Assembly (NCBI GenBank): GCA_030065825.1
Contig: JASJCY010000026.1
Location: forward strand, 1 to 62,931
Direction of reading: 5' to 3'
Source: Nostocaceae cyanobacterium
GTDB taxonomy: Bacteria > Cyanobacteriota > Cyanobacteriia > Cyanobacteriales > Nostocaceae
Length of the DNA: 62,931 nt
Notes under the pieces: model-generated
What the model was told of the DNA's origin: nothing
Seen by the model: only the letters and a program-made list of their open reading frames with translations
Databases searched by the model: none
Program-made: the position numbers and the translations under genes
Shown here: one piece after another, positions 52,198 through 62,036 of the stretch
How positions within the stretch are numbered: position 1 is the first letter of the stretch
Layout of the letters: each line of letters opens with the position of its first letter

Positions 52198-52476
52198 TTA
52201 AAAATCTTCCTCATCAACAAAAAATTCAGCTTCGTCTTCTGATTGATAATTACTACCCGAAGCAGCTGTTAGACTCCAGAGAGGTTGTAAAAATGTCATT
52301 CCAATCATTCCCGCACCAGCACTAAAAGCTAGGACTATACCAATTGGGATTTGAATTGACTTGAAAAACAGAAACTTCAAAGATACAGTGGTGTAGTTTT
52401 GAACTGAGAAGATAGCGATCACTACTACCCAGGTGGCTACAATTAAGGATGTCAGTACACTCGCCAAAATTTTCAT
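52198..52476 (-). CDS. LapA-like (DUF1049) membrane protein
   Basis: From ATG 52476 this is a 92-aa protein with two membrane helices (ILASVLTSLIVATWVVVIAI, IPIGIVLAFSAGAGMIGMTF) and the central FSVQNYTTVSLKFLFFKS motif of LapA/DUF1049. The acidic C-terminus is cytosolic. A GTG at 52491 would add five residues. Function in cyanobacteria is unknown. It lies 24 bp upstream of the toxin-antitoxin pair on the same strand and might be co-transcribed. Confidence 0.75.
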   Translation of the reverse strand: MKILASVLTSLIVATWVVVIAIFSVQNYTTVSLKFLFFKSIQIPIGIVLAFSAGAGMIGMTFLQPLWSLTAASGSNYQSEDEAEFFVDEEDF

Positions 52477-52544
52477 ACTGTTCTCGCGCACAACAGACGT
52501 AGCGGTTTTACTCTAAAGGTAGTTCATTAAAGAACTTAGGCTGG

Positions 52545-52800
52545 TCAGGTTGCGTCAACTACAAACCCCCAGATTATATCGGTGGGGAAAGCATTCAACT
52601 AGGAGTGCCTGACACAAGGGTAGAGGTAAAGCTACAAAGAAAATCCCCTAATTTTCGCAACCCCTTGTCTGTTTATCCGGGATTAAGGAACCAGTTGCGC
52701 GTGCAGCTTTTTCCTCGATTAACGCCAAAAGGCAACTGGACGTGTAGGATTTAAACTCCTACTGGTTCTAGCTTAGCAATTAAACTCTCCATTTTTTCAG
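52545..52800. ncRNA. candidate structured RNA in a 960-bp non-coding gap
   Basis: Stems: ACAAGGG (52614-52620) with CCCTTGT (52662-52668); GAACCAG (52688-52694) with CTGGTTC (52762-52768), enclosing GTAGGA/TCCTAC; and, as an alternative, CCAGTTGC (52691-52698) with GCAACTGG (52732-52739). The last two share CCAG and exclude each other. No ORF is convincing. It may be 6S-like, or a remnant; strand unknown. Confidence 0.35.
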
Positions 52801-52934
52801 GGTTATGTGTCAGTTTTTGGAAAATGTGCATCATAATTTACTTTTACTTTAACACTGCCAACTTCTTAAACATCCACTAAAGATGTACAAAAGTTGCATA
52901 TTATCAGCTTTGAGTCCTATACACCTCAATTATT

Positions 52935-52978
52935 TGCCACAATAGAATCAGTAATCTCCCTTTGTGGCAAATCTGGGA
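52935..52978. other. perfect 11-bp stem hairpin
   Basis: ATTTGCCACAA and TTGTGGCAAAT enclose about 20 bases. It stands in the non-coding stretch before the nuclease gene; the rest (52980-53457) has weaker folds and no supported gene. Confidence 0.6.
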
Positions 52979-53457
52979 TTGTCAGGGATATATTTAATCC
53001 CACAGTCTGGTGTTGGATTGCGGCTGATTCTCAGCATCAACGTCTTAGCAACATTTAAGTGATTGGCGTTGTCTTAAGTTACTAGGGTGGGGCTATCCAA
53101 CTCGGTAACCTTTACCGTCTAACCCAGATATGACAAGAGTCTGGCGACTATAGGAGCAAATTGTACAGCAAATAAGTCAGTATTTTAGACTACAAGAACA
53201 AGTCTCTATTTAAAATAGTCTGTTCCCAAGTAGCTAGGATTTGACCGATTTGCTGACCGTACATTGGGGTACGTTCAAGTCACCATCAATCATTCTTACC
53301 TACCCATTCCTGCCAAGTTTGACCCCCTAGAATTGCTACTGGCACCGATTATTGCCACTAAATCCCATGGTGGATCGTTAATGCCACATAAAGCTTTTTG
53401 CCAAGCTAGTGTAGTCAAAACTAGTCCCTACGTATTTTCTCTCACCCCCCCCTAACA

Positions 53458-54282
53458 ATGTCAAGTCCTCAACGTTGTTTTGCCAGTTATAATCTTTGGT
53501 CTTTAATTGCCCCAGCTTGTGGGCAACAACGCTGGCATTGTCAAATGAGACGGGGATATATCAAAGCACGACAGAGGGAACCAAAAGTCAAAGCACTGTT
53601 GGGCAAGTTAACACCACCTCAAAGTATTGGTTTACTGGCACAAAAGGGTATTTACGAGTTTCACCACAACCTAGATTTATTGAGTAGAACAGATGGTATA
53701 GAAAAAATTGCCCAGCTGCTAAAATTAAGTAATACAACTGAGATAGTCCAGCAAAGGGTACGGCAAATCTTGAAAAATTATCAAGATGCACCACTGTTGT
53801 TGGGTAAACATATCCTTCTGTTAACTCGTGGCGATGAAGGTTTCCCCAAACCAATTTTAGTCAAACAGCCAGATTATTGCTTCCGCTTATATGCGGCTAT
53901 GGATTGTATTTTTCGAGAATCTTCGGGTACTTTACATATTTTAGATTTTAAAACGGGTAAATCCCCATTTGACCAACGACAGGCATTAGTTTATTTGTTG
54001 GCAGTTCGTTATCTTTATCCTGGTTTTCAAGCAGTCGCTTCATTTTATAATTTGGAACAGCGTAAAAAATCTCATGTAATTCGTGTTACACAAACTCAGT
54101 TGGACGCTGTTGAAAGAAAATTGGCGCAGATTGCCCACAAGCATCAAAAAGATTTACAGGAATATAAGCACAAAACTCGAAATTTTAGCCAAATTTTCCC
54201 TCCCAACCCAGGTTACCATTGTCGATTTTGTCCCTTTAATTCTATTTGTGAGTTTTCCGCTTTTCGATCTTCTCAGGAATAA
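53458..54282 (+). CDS. PD-(D/E)XK nuclease family protein (Cas4/RecB-like)
   Basis: This 274-aa protein has the PD-(D/E)XK core: an acidic strand (YAAMDCIFRESSG), then LHILDFKTGKSPFDQRQALV, where D and K fit catalytic positions, followed by a QxxxY-type helix (DQRQALVYLLAVRYL). Near the C-terminus is CRFCPFNSICEF; with an N-terminal cysteine it could hold an iron-sulfur cluster as in Cas4 and AddB. No cas gene or CRISPR array is near. It may process DNA ends in repair. The upstream 960 bp have no convincing gene. Confidence 0.8.
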   Translation: MSSPQRCFASYNLWSLIAPACGQQRWHCQMRRGYIKARQREPKVKALLGKLTPPQSIGLLAQKGIYEFHHNLDLLSRTDGIEKIAQLLKLSNTTEIVQQRVRQILKNYQDAPLLLGKHILLLTRGDEGFPKPILVKQPDYCFRLYAAMDCIFRESSGTLHILDFKTGKSPFDQRQALVYLLAVRYLYPGFQAVASFYNLEQRKKSHVIRVTQTQLDAVERKLAQIAHKHQKDLQEYKHKTRNFSQIFPPNPGYHCRFCPFNSICEFSAFRSSQE

Positions 54283-54351
54283 AAATTCCAGATTAAAAAA
54301 GAAGCTTAAACATAAATGTCAAAGGGAACGAAGAGGGAAGAAATAAGAAGG

Positions 54352-54450
54352 TTTGAGCAGTTTTATGTTTGTCAGAAAGAAGCTTGCACTCCTACCAAAC
54401 TTTACCCGTCTTTTACGACGCTTAACCTGTATCCAATTGAGTTGTTAGAA
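54352..54450. repeat. about 90-bp dispersed duplication (partner 37905-37998)
   Basis: Same blocks and order as 37905-37998, in direct orientation. After it, 54450-55060 holds a short tandem repeat and AT-rich DNA, no gene. Confidence 0.85.
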
Positions 54451-54694
54451 TATTTTTTCAATTTGTTGGGCACACAAACCATTATTCTTTGCATTTCATC
54501 AACTTCATTCATTGCTGAGCGAAAATAGTTGAGGTTCACGCTTCTAAACCAACTTGTTTTGCAATTATTATTTGTGTATCAAGTTCTCTGAAGCTGCCTA
54601 AAGCTATTTGAAGAAAACTAAAATACTCATTGTTACTAGTTCGTCCTACACCATTGGGCGATGTTTGAACTAACTTGCTATATTTTAGAACTTC

Positions 54695-54752
54695 TTCCTT
54701 CTTCCTTCTTCCTTCTTCCTTCTTCCTTCTTCCTTCTTCCTTCTTCCTTGAA
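54695..54752. repeat. CTTCTTC heptamer tandem repeat
   Basis: Eight units of CTTCCTT-type heptamer (CTTCTTCCTTCTTCC...). Confidence 0.92.
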
Positions 54753-55060
54753 GGTCGAAGACCTTCGGTCATTTAACCATTATCCAATAATGTCAACAAA
54801 TCATCATAAAAAAAATGGCAGGACAAACCTAACCTTATATATATTCTAGCAAACAATTGGGGGCTTTAACCATTGAAATTTCATTACCCCCAAAATGATA
54901 ATGATTCTTAAAATCACGAAATTTTGAGGCATTCTTGCGAAGAAAAACCTATTTTTGGAGATTTTAATAAAAATTTATAATTTAACCAGAAGATACAAGT
55001 TTTTCCAGTATTAGTATTGTAAAATAATAATAAATGTTAAGAAACTTAAAATAAATATCA

Positions 55061-56572
55061 ATGCCAAGTCAGCCTGTTGGCAAGAATAAATCCCGTGTAA
55101 TCGTTATCGGTGCTGGAATTGGCGGACTTACTGCCGGGGCACTATTAGCCCATAGGGGTTACGATGTCTTAATATTAGACCAGGCTCTAGTACCCGGTGG
55201 CTGTGCTTCTACTTTTAAACGCCAAGGCTTTACCTTTGATGTTGGTGCCACTCAGGTAGCAGGTTTAGAACCGGGAGGGATTCACCACCGTATTTTTACG
55301 GAATTAGAAATCGACCTACCCTCAGCGACCTTCTGTGACCCTGCTTGTGCGGTATACTTGCCAGGAGAGAACACACCCATTAACGTTTGGCGTGACCCCC
55401 AAAAGTGGCAACAAGAACGGCAGAAACAATTTCCTGGTAGCGAACCCTTCTGGCAATTGCTGGCAACTTTGTTTAAAGCTAGTTGGAAATTCCAAGGACG
55501 TGACCCGGTACTTCCACCCCGTAATTTGTGGGATTTATTACAACTTACTCAAGCTGTGCGTCCTGGTACATTAGTTACAGTACCCTACACATTATTTACC
55601 GTAGGAGACGCTCTACGGGCATACGGATTGGAAAATGACCATCGCTTGCGGACATTTTTGGATTTGCAATTAAAGCTATATTCCCAGGTAAATGCCGAGG
55701 AAACGGCTTTACTTTATGCAGCAACGGCTTTGAGTGTATCCCAGTCACCCCAAGGATTATATCACCTCCAAGGTAGTATGCAAGTCCTCAGCGATCGCTT
55801 AGCAGCAGCCTTGTCAAGGGATGGTGGTAAGTTGTTGATGCGCCATACTGTAGAAGAAATTCAAGTGGAAGATGGTAAAGCCACTGGGGTAGTAATTCGC
55901 AACCAAAAAACCGGGGAAGTGTGGACAGAAGCCGTAGACCACGTAGTTGCTAATGTAACTGTGCAAAACCTCGTGAAACTATTGGGTGAAAAAACCCCCC
56001 GTGGGTATAAAAAGCGAGTGCAAAAATTACCTCCTGCTTCCGGTGCATTTGTGGTGTATTTGGGTGTAGATGCAAGTGCGATTCCTCCCGAATGCCCACC
56101 GCACCTACAATTTATGTATGATGCTCATGGTCCAATCGGGGAAAATAATTCTCTATTTGTATCGGTTAGCCATCCTGGAGATGGTCGCGCACCAACGGGT
56201 AAAGGTACAATTATTGCTTCTTCCTTTGTCGATGCAGAACCTTGGTGGGAAACTGAAGATTACGAGGGGTTAAAACAAGAATATACCAAAGATGCAATCG
56301 CTCGTTTGGCGAAATTTTTCTACCTCAAACCAGAAACCATTATTCATGTAGAAGCAGCTACACCCCGCACTTTTGCCCGTTACACAGCCAGGGATCAAGG
56401 TATAGTGGGTGGTATTGGGCAAAGATTATCAACTTTTGGTCCTTTTGGCTTTGCTAACCGCACACCAATTCAGGATTTATGGTTGGTTGGTGATTCTACC
56501 CACCCCGGTGAAGGTACTGCTGGGGTAAGTTACTCAGCGCTGACAGTAGTTAGGCAAATTGAGAATTGGTAA
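55061..56572 (+). CDS. crtD: carotenoid C-3',4' desaturase CrtD
   Basis: This 503-aa flavoprotein of the CrtI/CrtH superfamily desaturates the psi end of monocyclic carotenoids in myxoxanthophyll synthesis. The FAD fold VIVIGAGIGGLTAGALLAHR is at residues 13-32; GGCASTFKRQGFTFDVGATQ and VAGLEPGGIHH are typical of CrtD rather than CrtH, which has a GGSA motif. The C-terminal WLVGDSTHPGEGTAGVSYSA closes the FAD site. Length is normal. It stands alone, with heptamer repeats right after the stop. Confidence 0.9.
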   Translation: MPSQPVGKNKSRVIVIGAGIGGLTAGALLAHRGYDVLILDQALVPGGCASTFKRQGFTFDVGATQVAGLEPGGIHHRIFTELEIDLPSATFCDPACAVYLPGENTPINVWRDPQKWQQERQKQFPGSEPFWQLLATLFKASWKFQGRDPVLPPRNLWDLLQLTQAVRPGTLVTVPYTLFTVGDALRAYGLENDHRLRTFLDLQLKLYSQVNAEETALLYAATALSVSQSPQGLYHLQGSMQVLSDRLAAALSRDGGKLLMRHTVEEIQVEDGKATGVVIRNQKTGEVWTEAVDHVVANVTVQNLVKLLGEKTPRGYKKRVQKLPPASGAFVVYLGVDASAIPPECPPHLQFMYDAHGPIGENNSLFVSVSHPGDGRAPTGKGTIIASSFVDAEPWWETEDYEGLKQEYTKDAIARLAKFFYLKPETIIHVEAATPRTFARYTARDQGIVGGIGQRLSTFGPFGFANRTPIQDLWLVGDSTHPGEGTAGVSYSALTVVRQIENW

Positions 56573-56685
56573 TTGGTAATGGGTAATGGGTAATTGGTAA
56601 TTGGTAATTGGTAATTGGTAATTGGTAATTGATAATGGGTAATGGGTAATGGGTAATTGGTAATTGGTAATGGGTAATTGGTTAG
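56566..56685. repeat. heptamer tandem repeat TGGTAAT/TGGGTAA
   Basis: About 16 units of GGTAATT or GGTAATG, overlapping the crtD stop codon region. Confidence 0.92.
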
Positions 56686-56839
56686 GACTTACGCAACTGG
56701 CATATTGATACTGTTTTTAGTAAGAGTTTTAACCCTTGTTTTGAATCCCTTAGCACTGACTACGGATCAAAAATTAATTTTCAAGTGTGACACTTACCTA
56801 AGTCCTGTTGGTAATAACAAATATACATAGGTGTGGAAA

Positions 56840-56935
56840 TTAAATATGCGTCAACCAGACGCGATATAGCCTCTTTCAGAGGAGCTACGCTAACGCGTCT
56901 GGAACATTCTTTTTCACCAGATGTCTAATGACTAA
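56840..56935. repeat. GACGCG...CGCGTCTGG palindrome element
   Basis: CCAGACGCGATATAGCCTCT and AGAGGAGCTACGCTAACGCG, ending CTGGAACATTCTTTTTCACC. The same CAGACGCGTTAG/AGAATGTTCC parts are at 57110-57210 and 62475-62530. Confidence 0.75.
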
Positions 56936-57081
56936 TGACCGACTGCGGAGGATGTTGAGGGAAGAGGGAAGAGGGAAGAAGGAAGAAGTGTAGTGATATG
57001 GGTTGCAGCCTTTACCTTCTTTCTTCCGACCAAAAAGGATACAACCCCCTTAATTTATTAATGGAGAAATATAAAATTTTT

Positions 57082-57272
57082 GGCGTTGCTGAATCCCGGT
57101 ATGAATCGAGATGTTCCAGACGCGAAATTCCCCCCCTCAGAGGAGCTGAGTCGCACAGCGACACGCTTTGCGGTAAGCAAAGCTATGCCGTAGACTTTAC
57201 GCTAACGCGTCTGGAACAAGAGTTTTTGATAGCCAAAAAACCAATTTCATACTTCAAATCAGCAACGCCAAA
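57082..57272. repeat. GGCGTTGCT frame palindrome with GTTCCAGACGCG core
   Basis: Outer arms GGCGTTGCTGAATCCCGGTA and TTCAAATCAGCAACGCC; inner arms GTTCCAGACGCG and ACGCGTCTGGAAC; between them a third repeat (GTCGCACAGCGACACGCTTT, TAAGCAAAGC). Three families nested. Confidence 0.85.
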
Positions 57273-57351
57273 TTTTTCATTATCAAATCCCCTTAATTTA
57301 TTAATGGGGTTCCTTCTTCCTTCTTCCTCCCTACTTCTTCCTTCGTTAACA

Positions 57352-59607
57352 TTACTGACTATCAAGTGCATCATAAAGTCGCTGGGTTTTACTCTTTACC
57401 TCACCAGTAGTTGATGACTGGGGTTGTTGAATAATTACTGGTTTGGGTGTTGGAGTTGCTGATGGCTGGGGTTTGGGAGTCACTGATGGCTGAAGCTGTA
57501 CAGGAGTTGATGAACGACGTTTACGAATAGTTGACGAACGACGTTTACGAATAGTTGATGAACTAGATCGTCGTTTAGGAGTCGAAACCACTTGGGACTC
57601 TTCTGGTAAAGGTTTGAGAAATCTCTGCCAAGTCCGAATTTGCTCTCGTGCCTCACTATAAGCTACACTACCACGGGGAATCAACTTGGCTGTCTTGATA
57701 GCTCTACTCATATTAGATTCGCCCTGAGAACGTGCTATTTGTAACAATTGCTGACTCCACTGGTCGATAGCTATATTGGCATCGATACGTAAGACATTAC
57801 TACGAGGTACGCGATTAGCTACCCGCATTGCCTCTGCTAAGGCATTGGGAGTTCCAGCAAGGGCTATTTGCCGGGCTTTACTCCAATTCCCCTTAGCGTT
57901 GATTTCCTCTTGCCATTGATTTATTGACTTTTTGGCTTCCCGAGAAAGTGCCCTGCCATTGGAAATTTGTTGAGCAGTGGCGATCGCCGAATTTAAGTCT
58001 CCACTCCTAGCTAGCGATCGCGCTTGTTCTAAATAAGGTAGGTCTTGAATGCGCTGAATTTTATTCGTCCAAGTAGCAATTTTCCTGCGGGCTTCTCGAT
58101 ATAATACCCGACCGCGACGAATTTGACTAGCTTCGGTGATCGCTGCTTGCAAGGAGTTTATATCTCCTAAGACTGCTATCTGTTCGGCACGATCCAAATA
58201 AGGTTTGTCTTCAATGGTCTGAATTTGGGTTGCCCATCGTCCAATTTCTTTTTTGGCTTCTCGGGAACGGGGGTTACTTACTGGTATCAGTTCTGCTTCC
58301 GCTATGGCTGCTGTTAAATCCCCGACTGTTCCCTGACTAGCCAATAAACGGGCTTTTTCTAAACGAGCAACATCTTCTATTTCCAATTGCCAACCAGCAA
58401 TTAACTGCTGTGCTTTCTCATATATTGGTCGTGAGGGATCGACTTGTTGTGCTTGCCAGATAGCTGACTCCAAACCGGAAATAGTTCCAATCCAAGCGCT
58501 TCTTTGCGCTTCTGCCAAGATAATAAAGTCTTCCTTTTCTGCTTCTAAGCCGGTACTGCCAGGAATTTCTTGGGCAATGGCGATCGCTTCATCTGCATCT
58601 TTTCTTTCTAATTTTGCCTCTGCCAATTCCAGCATTTTACGTCCAAATTCTGGAATTACTTCTTGAGCTTTTGAAAATACGTAACTATTTTGACCGATAG
58701 AATCTGCCAGCTTAATTGCTTTGAGTAAGTCATCGGCATTACGTCTTTTACCCAGATTTTTGGCTTGTGCTAGTTTTTCTCCATCCTCTCGAGTAGTGGT
58801 AATCAGGTTATCTAACTGTTCGTACTTGGTGGTAGCCCAATATTTATTATCTACCCTCAGTAATCTAGAAGCTTCCATAAACGCCTGTTGCCAGCGTTCT
58901 TCTCGTAAATGGTCTTCAACTTCAGCATAAATTCCCTCTGCTTCTGACCAAGTTAACTGCCAATCAGCGATTCTCTCTTCTACTAGCTTATAAGCAGATA
59001 CATCTTTGGGAATCTGACGGGCAGTCTTGATTGCTTCGGTTAGCTTACCCCCTTGGAAACTTTCATCCGCCAAATTTAAAATATCCTGGGACCATTCCTC
59101 CATATAACGTTCAATTTCTTCATGGAGTGGGTGACTTTCTGGAAGTTGTCTGACTAAGGAAATGGCTTGCAATAGATCCCCTACCGTTGCCTTAGAAGCT
59201 GCCAATTGAGCACAGTGTAGCCGTACCGATGCACTTGCTAGGGGCCAAAAAATTGATGGACAATTGGGTGCTGATGGTAGTTTTAATAGCATAGCCGTAG
59301 CCATAAAGCCAATACTACCAGGAAGCAACGCCAATAATATTGTCCAGGGTACCCAACTTTTAGTCCACCGTGGCAGCCGTCCAGAATTGTTTGCCGATGA
59401 AACGGTCTTTTTTGATTGCTTATTAACAGGATTTTTGTCCGAATAATTTTTTGTCGCTCGATTCACAGATTTATAATTAGAACCAGGAGATGAGACGCCA
59501 GAACGATGAGCGTCACTAATTTGTGGGACTCCGGATAATCTTGTAAATAGATTTGGATCAGTTGATTTATCTGCTGACCAACTCTCTGGAATATCCTGCT
59601 CTGCCAT
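57352..59607 (-). CDS. large membrane protein with helical repeats
   Basis: This 751-aa protein has a disordered N-terminus (1-85), one or two membrane segments (about 88-115: SWVPWTILLALLPGSIGFMA), a long helical region (about 130-655) with repeats of about 55 residues (ARSLARSGDLNSAIATAQQI, EQIAVLGDINSLQAAITEAS and similar, each ending in a W-containing helix), and an Arg/Ser-rich then Pro/Gln-rich tail with a repeated RKRRSS motif. Helical solenoid repeats imply protein binding. Its name is unknown; related proteins are sometimes called chromosome segregation ATPases, but no ATPase motif is seen. Confidence 0.75.
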   Translation of the reverse strand: MAEQDIPESWSADKSTDPNLFTRLSGVPQISDAHRSGVSSPGSNYKSVNRATKNYSDKNPVNKQSKKTVSSANNSGRLPRWTKSWVPWTILLALLPGSIGFMATAMLLKLPSAPNCPSIFWPLASASVRLHCAQLAASKATVGDLLQAISLVRQLPESHPLHEEIERYMEEWSQDILNLADESFQGGKLTEAIKTARQIPKDVSAYKLVEERIADWQLTWSEAEGIYAEVEDHLREERWQQAFMEASRLLRVDNKYWATTKYEQLDNLITTTREDGEKLAQAKNLGKRRNADDLLKAIKLADSIGQNSYVFSKAQEVIPEFGRKMLELAEAKLERKDADEAIAIAQEIPGSTGLEAEKEDFIILAEAQRSAWIGTISGLESAIWQAQQVDPSRPIYEKAQQLIAGWQLEIEDVARLEKARLLASQGTVGDLTAAIAEAELIPVSNPRSREAKKEIGRWATQIQTIEDKPYLDRAEQIAVLGDINSLQAAITEASQIRRGRVLYREARRKIATWTNKIQRIQDLPYLEQARSLARSGDLNSAIATAQQISNGRALSREAKKSINQWQEEINAKGNWSKARQIALAGTPNALAEAMRVANRVPRSNVLRIDANIAIDQWSQQLLQIARSQGESNMSRAIKTAKLIPRGSVAYSEAREQIRTWQRFLKPLPEESQVVSTPKRRSSSSTIRKRRSSTIRKRRSSTPVQLQPSVTPKPQPSATPTPKPVIIQQPQSSTTGEVKSKTQRLYDALDSQ

Positions 59608-59764
59608 CTCTCACACCAAAATAAACTAACAGCTAGCGCTTATATAATCCAACTTTTTTGTTGTCATCGTAACTTTCTCTGAATGAAAAAGCTACTGTTG
59701 GCACAATTATATCTCCACATATATCATGACTAAACCAAAATGGCAGTCATATTTTATACGATTG

Positions 59765-60667
59765 TTAATTCACAGAAGATTCTGCTTGCAAATCGTCAAT
59801 TAGTTGTGTTAAGTGATAGCTACTTGCTTGATAAACTGTGCCGCAAAAGTCGCAAGTTGCTTCAGCTCCATCATCTTCAATAATCATATCTTGTAATTCC
59901 GCTTTTCCCAACATTTTCAGCGCTCCTAACACACGATCAAAGGAACAACCACAATGGAAACGCAGCATTTGGGTTTCAGGAAATATACTTAGTCCCATGT
60001 CACCAAGTAAGTCATGAAAGATTTCCGTTAAGCCTTTCCCTGCTTGTAGTAGAGGCGTAAATCCTGTTAAAGATGCTACTCTTGACTCTAGTGTTTCTAC
60101 TAGTGCCTCATCTCTAGCTGCTTTTGGCAACACTTGCACTAATAAACCGCCAGCAGCAGTAACTCCACTTGCCTCTACAAATACACCCACAACTAGGGCA
60201 GAAGGAGTTTGTTCTGAACTTAGCAGGTAATGAGCCACATCGTCTCCAATTTCCCCAGAAACTAATTCTACTGTACTGGAGTAAGGATAGCCATAACCGA
60301 CATCACGCACCACATAGAGATAACCATTACCAACTGCACCACCCACATCTAGTTTACCTTGAGCGTTAGGCAGCAATTCCACAGATGGATTTCCCACAAA
60401 GCCGCGTACAGTTCCATCTAGTCTAGCATCTACCAATATACCACCCAAGGGTCCGTCACCCTTAACCCGCACATTCACCCTAGAACCAGGTTTCTTCATA
60501 CTAGAAGCCATCAACAAACCAGATGCCATAGTCCGACCTAATGCCGCAGTTGCTACATAGGAAAGCTGATGGCGCTGTCGTGCTTCTTCTGTTAACCGGG
60601 TTGTAACCGCACCTACAATCCGAATTCCACCGTCAGCGGCTGTTGCCTTAATTAGTTGATCTGCCAT
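59765..60667 (-). CDS. hslO: redox-regulated chaperonin Hsp33
   Basis: This 300-aa chaperone holds unfolded proteins under oxidative stress. It starts MADQLIKATAADGGIRIVGA and has the Hsp33 core with ASSMKKPGSRVNVRVKGDGP. The C-terminal zinc switch is intact: CGC in FHCGCSFDRVLGAL, then CDFC in ATCDFCGTVY, four cysteines that release zinc on oxidation. The length is normal. It is divergent from purM. Confidence 0.95.
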   Translation of the reverse strand: MADQLIKATAADGGIRIVGAVTTRLTEEARQRHQLSYVATAALGRTMASGLLMASSMKKPGSRVNVRVKGDGPLGGILVDARLDGTVRGFVGNPSVELLPNAQGKLDVGGAVGNGYLYVVRDVGYGYPYSSTVELVSGEIGDDVAHYLLSSEQTPSALVVGVFVEASGVTAAGGLLVQVLPKAARDEALVETLESRVASLTGFTPLLQAGKGLTEIFHDLLGDMGLSIFPETQMLRFHCGCSFDRVLGALKMLGKAELQDMIIEDDGAEATCDFCGTVYQASSYHLTQLIDDLQAESSVN

Positions 60668-60732
60668 GGAAAAACCTTACATTTCTTAATACTTCTTTGT
60701 AATATTGTAAGATGTTTGGGAGTAGACTTCTT

Positions 60733-60860
60733 GGGTGAAGTTGGGAATAGGGAATAGGGAATAGTGAGTCCACCCCCGTGCGCGGGTTCCCCGCGTTGTT
60801 GGCGGAACGCCTTCCCGCAGGGTGGGGAGTGGCGAACCCGAAGGGGGAATAGGGAACTCT
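60733..60860. repeat. GGGAATA heptamers and a GC-rich palindrome
   Basis: GGGAATA units, then CCCCGTGCGCGGGTTCCCCG and GCGGAACGCCTTCCCGC, in the hslO/purM gap. Confidence 0.8.
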
Positions 60861-60972
60861 TAAAAGAAAAGGCTAAAACCGATGTGGACTGCAAGAGTAC
60901 CAGGAAGCGGTGAAGCAAAGGCTTGATTTTGCCCGGTAAAAAGCGTAAAGTCAAACAATACTGTCTTGAACA

Positions 60973-61992
60973 ATGGATTATAAAGAAGCAGGAGTTGATG
61001 TTGAAGCTGGTAGAGCCTTTGTGGATAAAATTCGCAATTTGGTTCACTCTACTTTTAGACCGGAAGTCCTTGGGGGATTAGGTGGTTTTGGTGGCTGCTT
61101 CCAATTACCAGCAGGCTACAAGGAACCTGTTTTAGTTTCCGGAACTGATGGTGTGGGTACTAAGCTGAAGATAGCTCATTTCCTCAACCGCCATGACACC
61201 GTTGGGATTGATTTGGTGGCAATGTGCGTCAATGATGTGTTGACATCTGGTGCACAACCGCTGTTTTTTTTAGATTATCTGGCTACGGGAAAGTTGGATA
61301 AAGAACAATTGGCTGATGTGGTTGCAGGTATCGCTACTGGCTGTAAACAAGCTGGTTGTGCTTTGCTGGGGGGAGAAACCGCAGAAATGCCTGGTTTTTA
61401 CCAGGAGGGAGAATATGATTTAGCTGGCTTTTGTGTGGGAATTGTAGAAAAAAGCCAGATGCTAGACGGTTCCCAGGTGCAAGTAGGAGATGTGGCGATC
61501 GCACTTGCTAGTTCTGGTATTCATAGTAATGGCTACAGTTTGGTGCGTAAAATTATCAGCGATGGGGGTTTTGATTGGCAAGATACTCCAGAAATCCTGG
61601 GGGGTCAAACTTTAGGAGAAATTTTTCTTACACCCACACGTATTTACGTTAAACCTATACTAGCGGCAGGTGAAGCAGGTTTGCAAATTCACGCTATGGC
61701 TCATATTACCGGGGGAGGTTTGCCAGAAAATTTACCTAGATGTTTGGGTAAAAATCAAGCAATTAAGATAAATACCAATAGTTGGTCGATTCCTCCTGTA
61801 TTTCAGTGGTTAGCAGAAAATGGTGGAGTCAGTCTTCAAGCTATGTATAACACTTTCAATATGGGAATTGGATTTGTGGTGTTAGTACCACCCCAAGAAG
61901 CAGAACAAGCTATTAGTTTCTTTGAAGCGCAGAATATACCTGCTTTTGCTATTGGGGAAGTGGTTACAGGTAATGGCGAATTGTTATTTTGA
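60973..61992 (+). CDS. purM: phosphoribosylformylglycinamidine cyclo-ligase
   Basis: This 339-aa AIR synthetase closes the imidazole ring in purine synthesis. It begins [76 protein letters not shown] and [13 protein letters not shown] are conserved. [11 protein letters not shown] near the end is typical. The length is normal. It is a lone gene; hairpin repeats follow. Confidence 0.96.
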   Translation: MDYKEAGVDVEAGRAFVDKIRNLVHSTFRPEVLGGLGGFGGCFQLPAGYKEPVLVSGTDGVGTKLKIAHFLNRHDTVGIDLVAMCVNDVLTSGAQPLFFLDYLATGKLDKEQLADVVAGIATGCKQAGCALLGGETAEMPGFYQEGEYDLAGFCVGIVEKSQMLDGSQVQVGDVAIALASSGIHSNGYSLVRKIISDGGFDWQDTPEILGGQTLGEIFLTPTRIYVKPILAAGEAGLQIHAMAHITGGGLPENLPRCLGKNQAIKINTNSWSIPPVFQWLAENGGVSLQAMYNTFNMGIGFVVLVPPQEAEQAISFFEAQNIPAFAIGEVVTGNGELLF

Positions 61993-62036
61993 ACGCCATG
62001 ACAAACAAGTTTAATAATAGGGTAATTGTTGTGGAA

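Noticed and set aside
53264-53455. 63-aa frame from TTG before the nuclease gene
   Set aside because: Non-ATG start, no ribosome-binding site, and composition not convincing; it could be an N-terminal fragment but cannot be supported.
53458-54282. Cas4 as part of a CRISPR system
   Set aside because: The nuclease resembles Cas4/RecB, but no cas1, cas2 or array is present in the window.
54316-54528. 70-aa frame after the nuclease gene
   Set aside because: It covers the dispersed 90-bp duplication, whose other copy has stops in this frame.
60652-61047. 131-aa minus-strand frame between hslO and purM
   Set aside because: It overlaps the purM start and consists of translated repeats.
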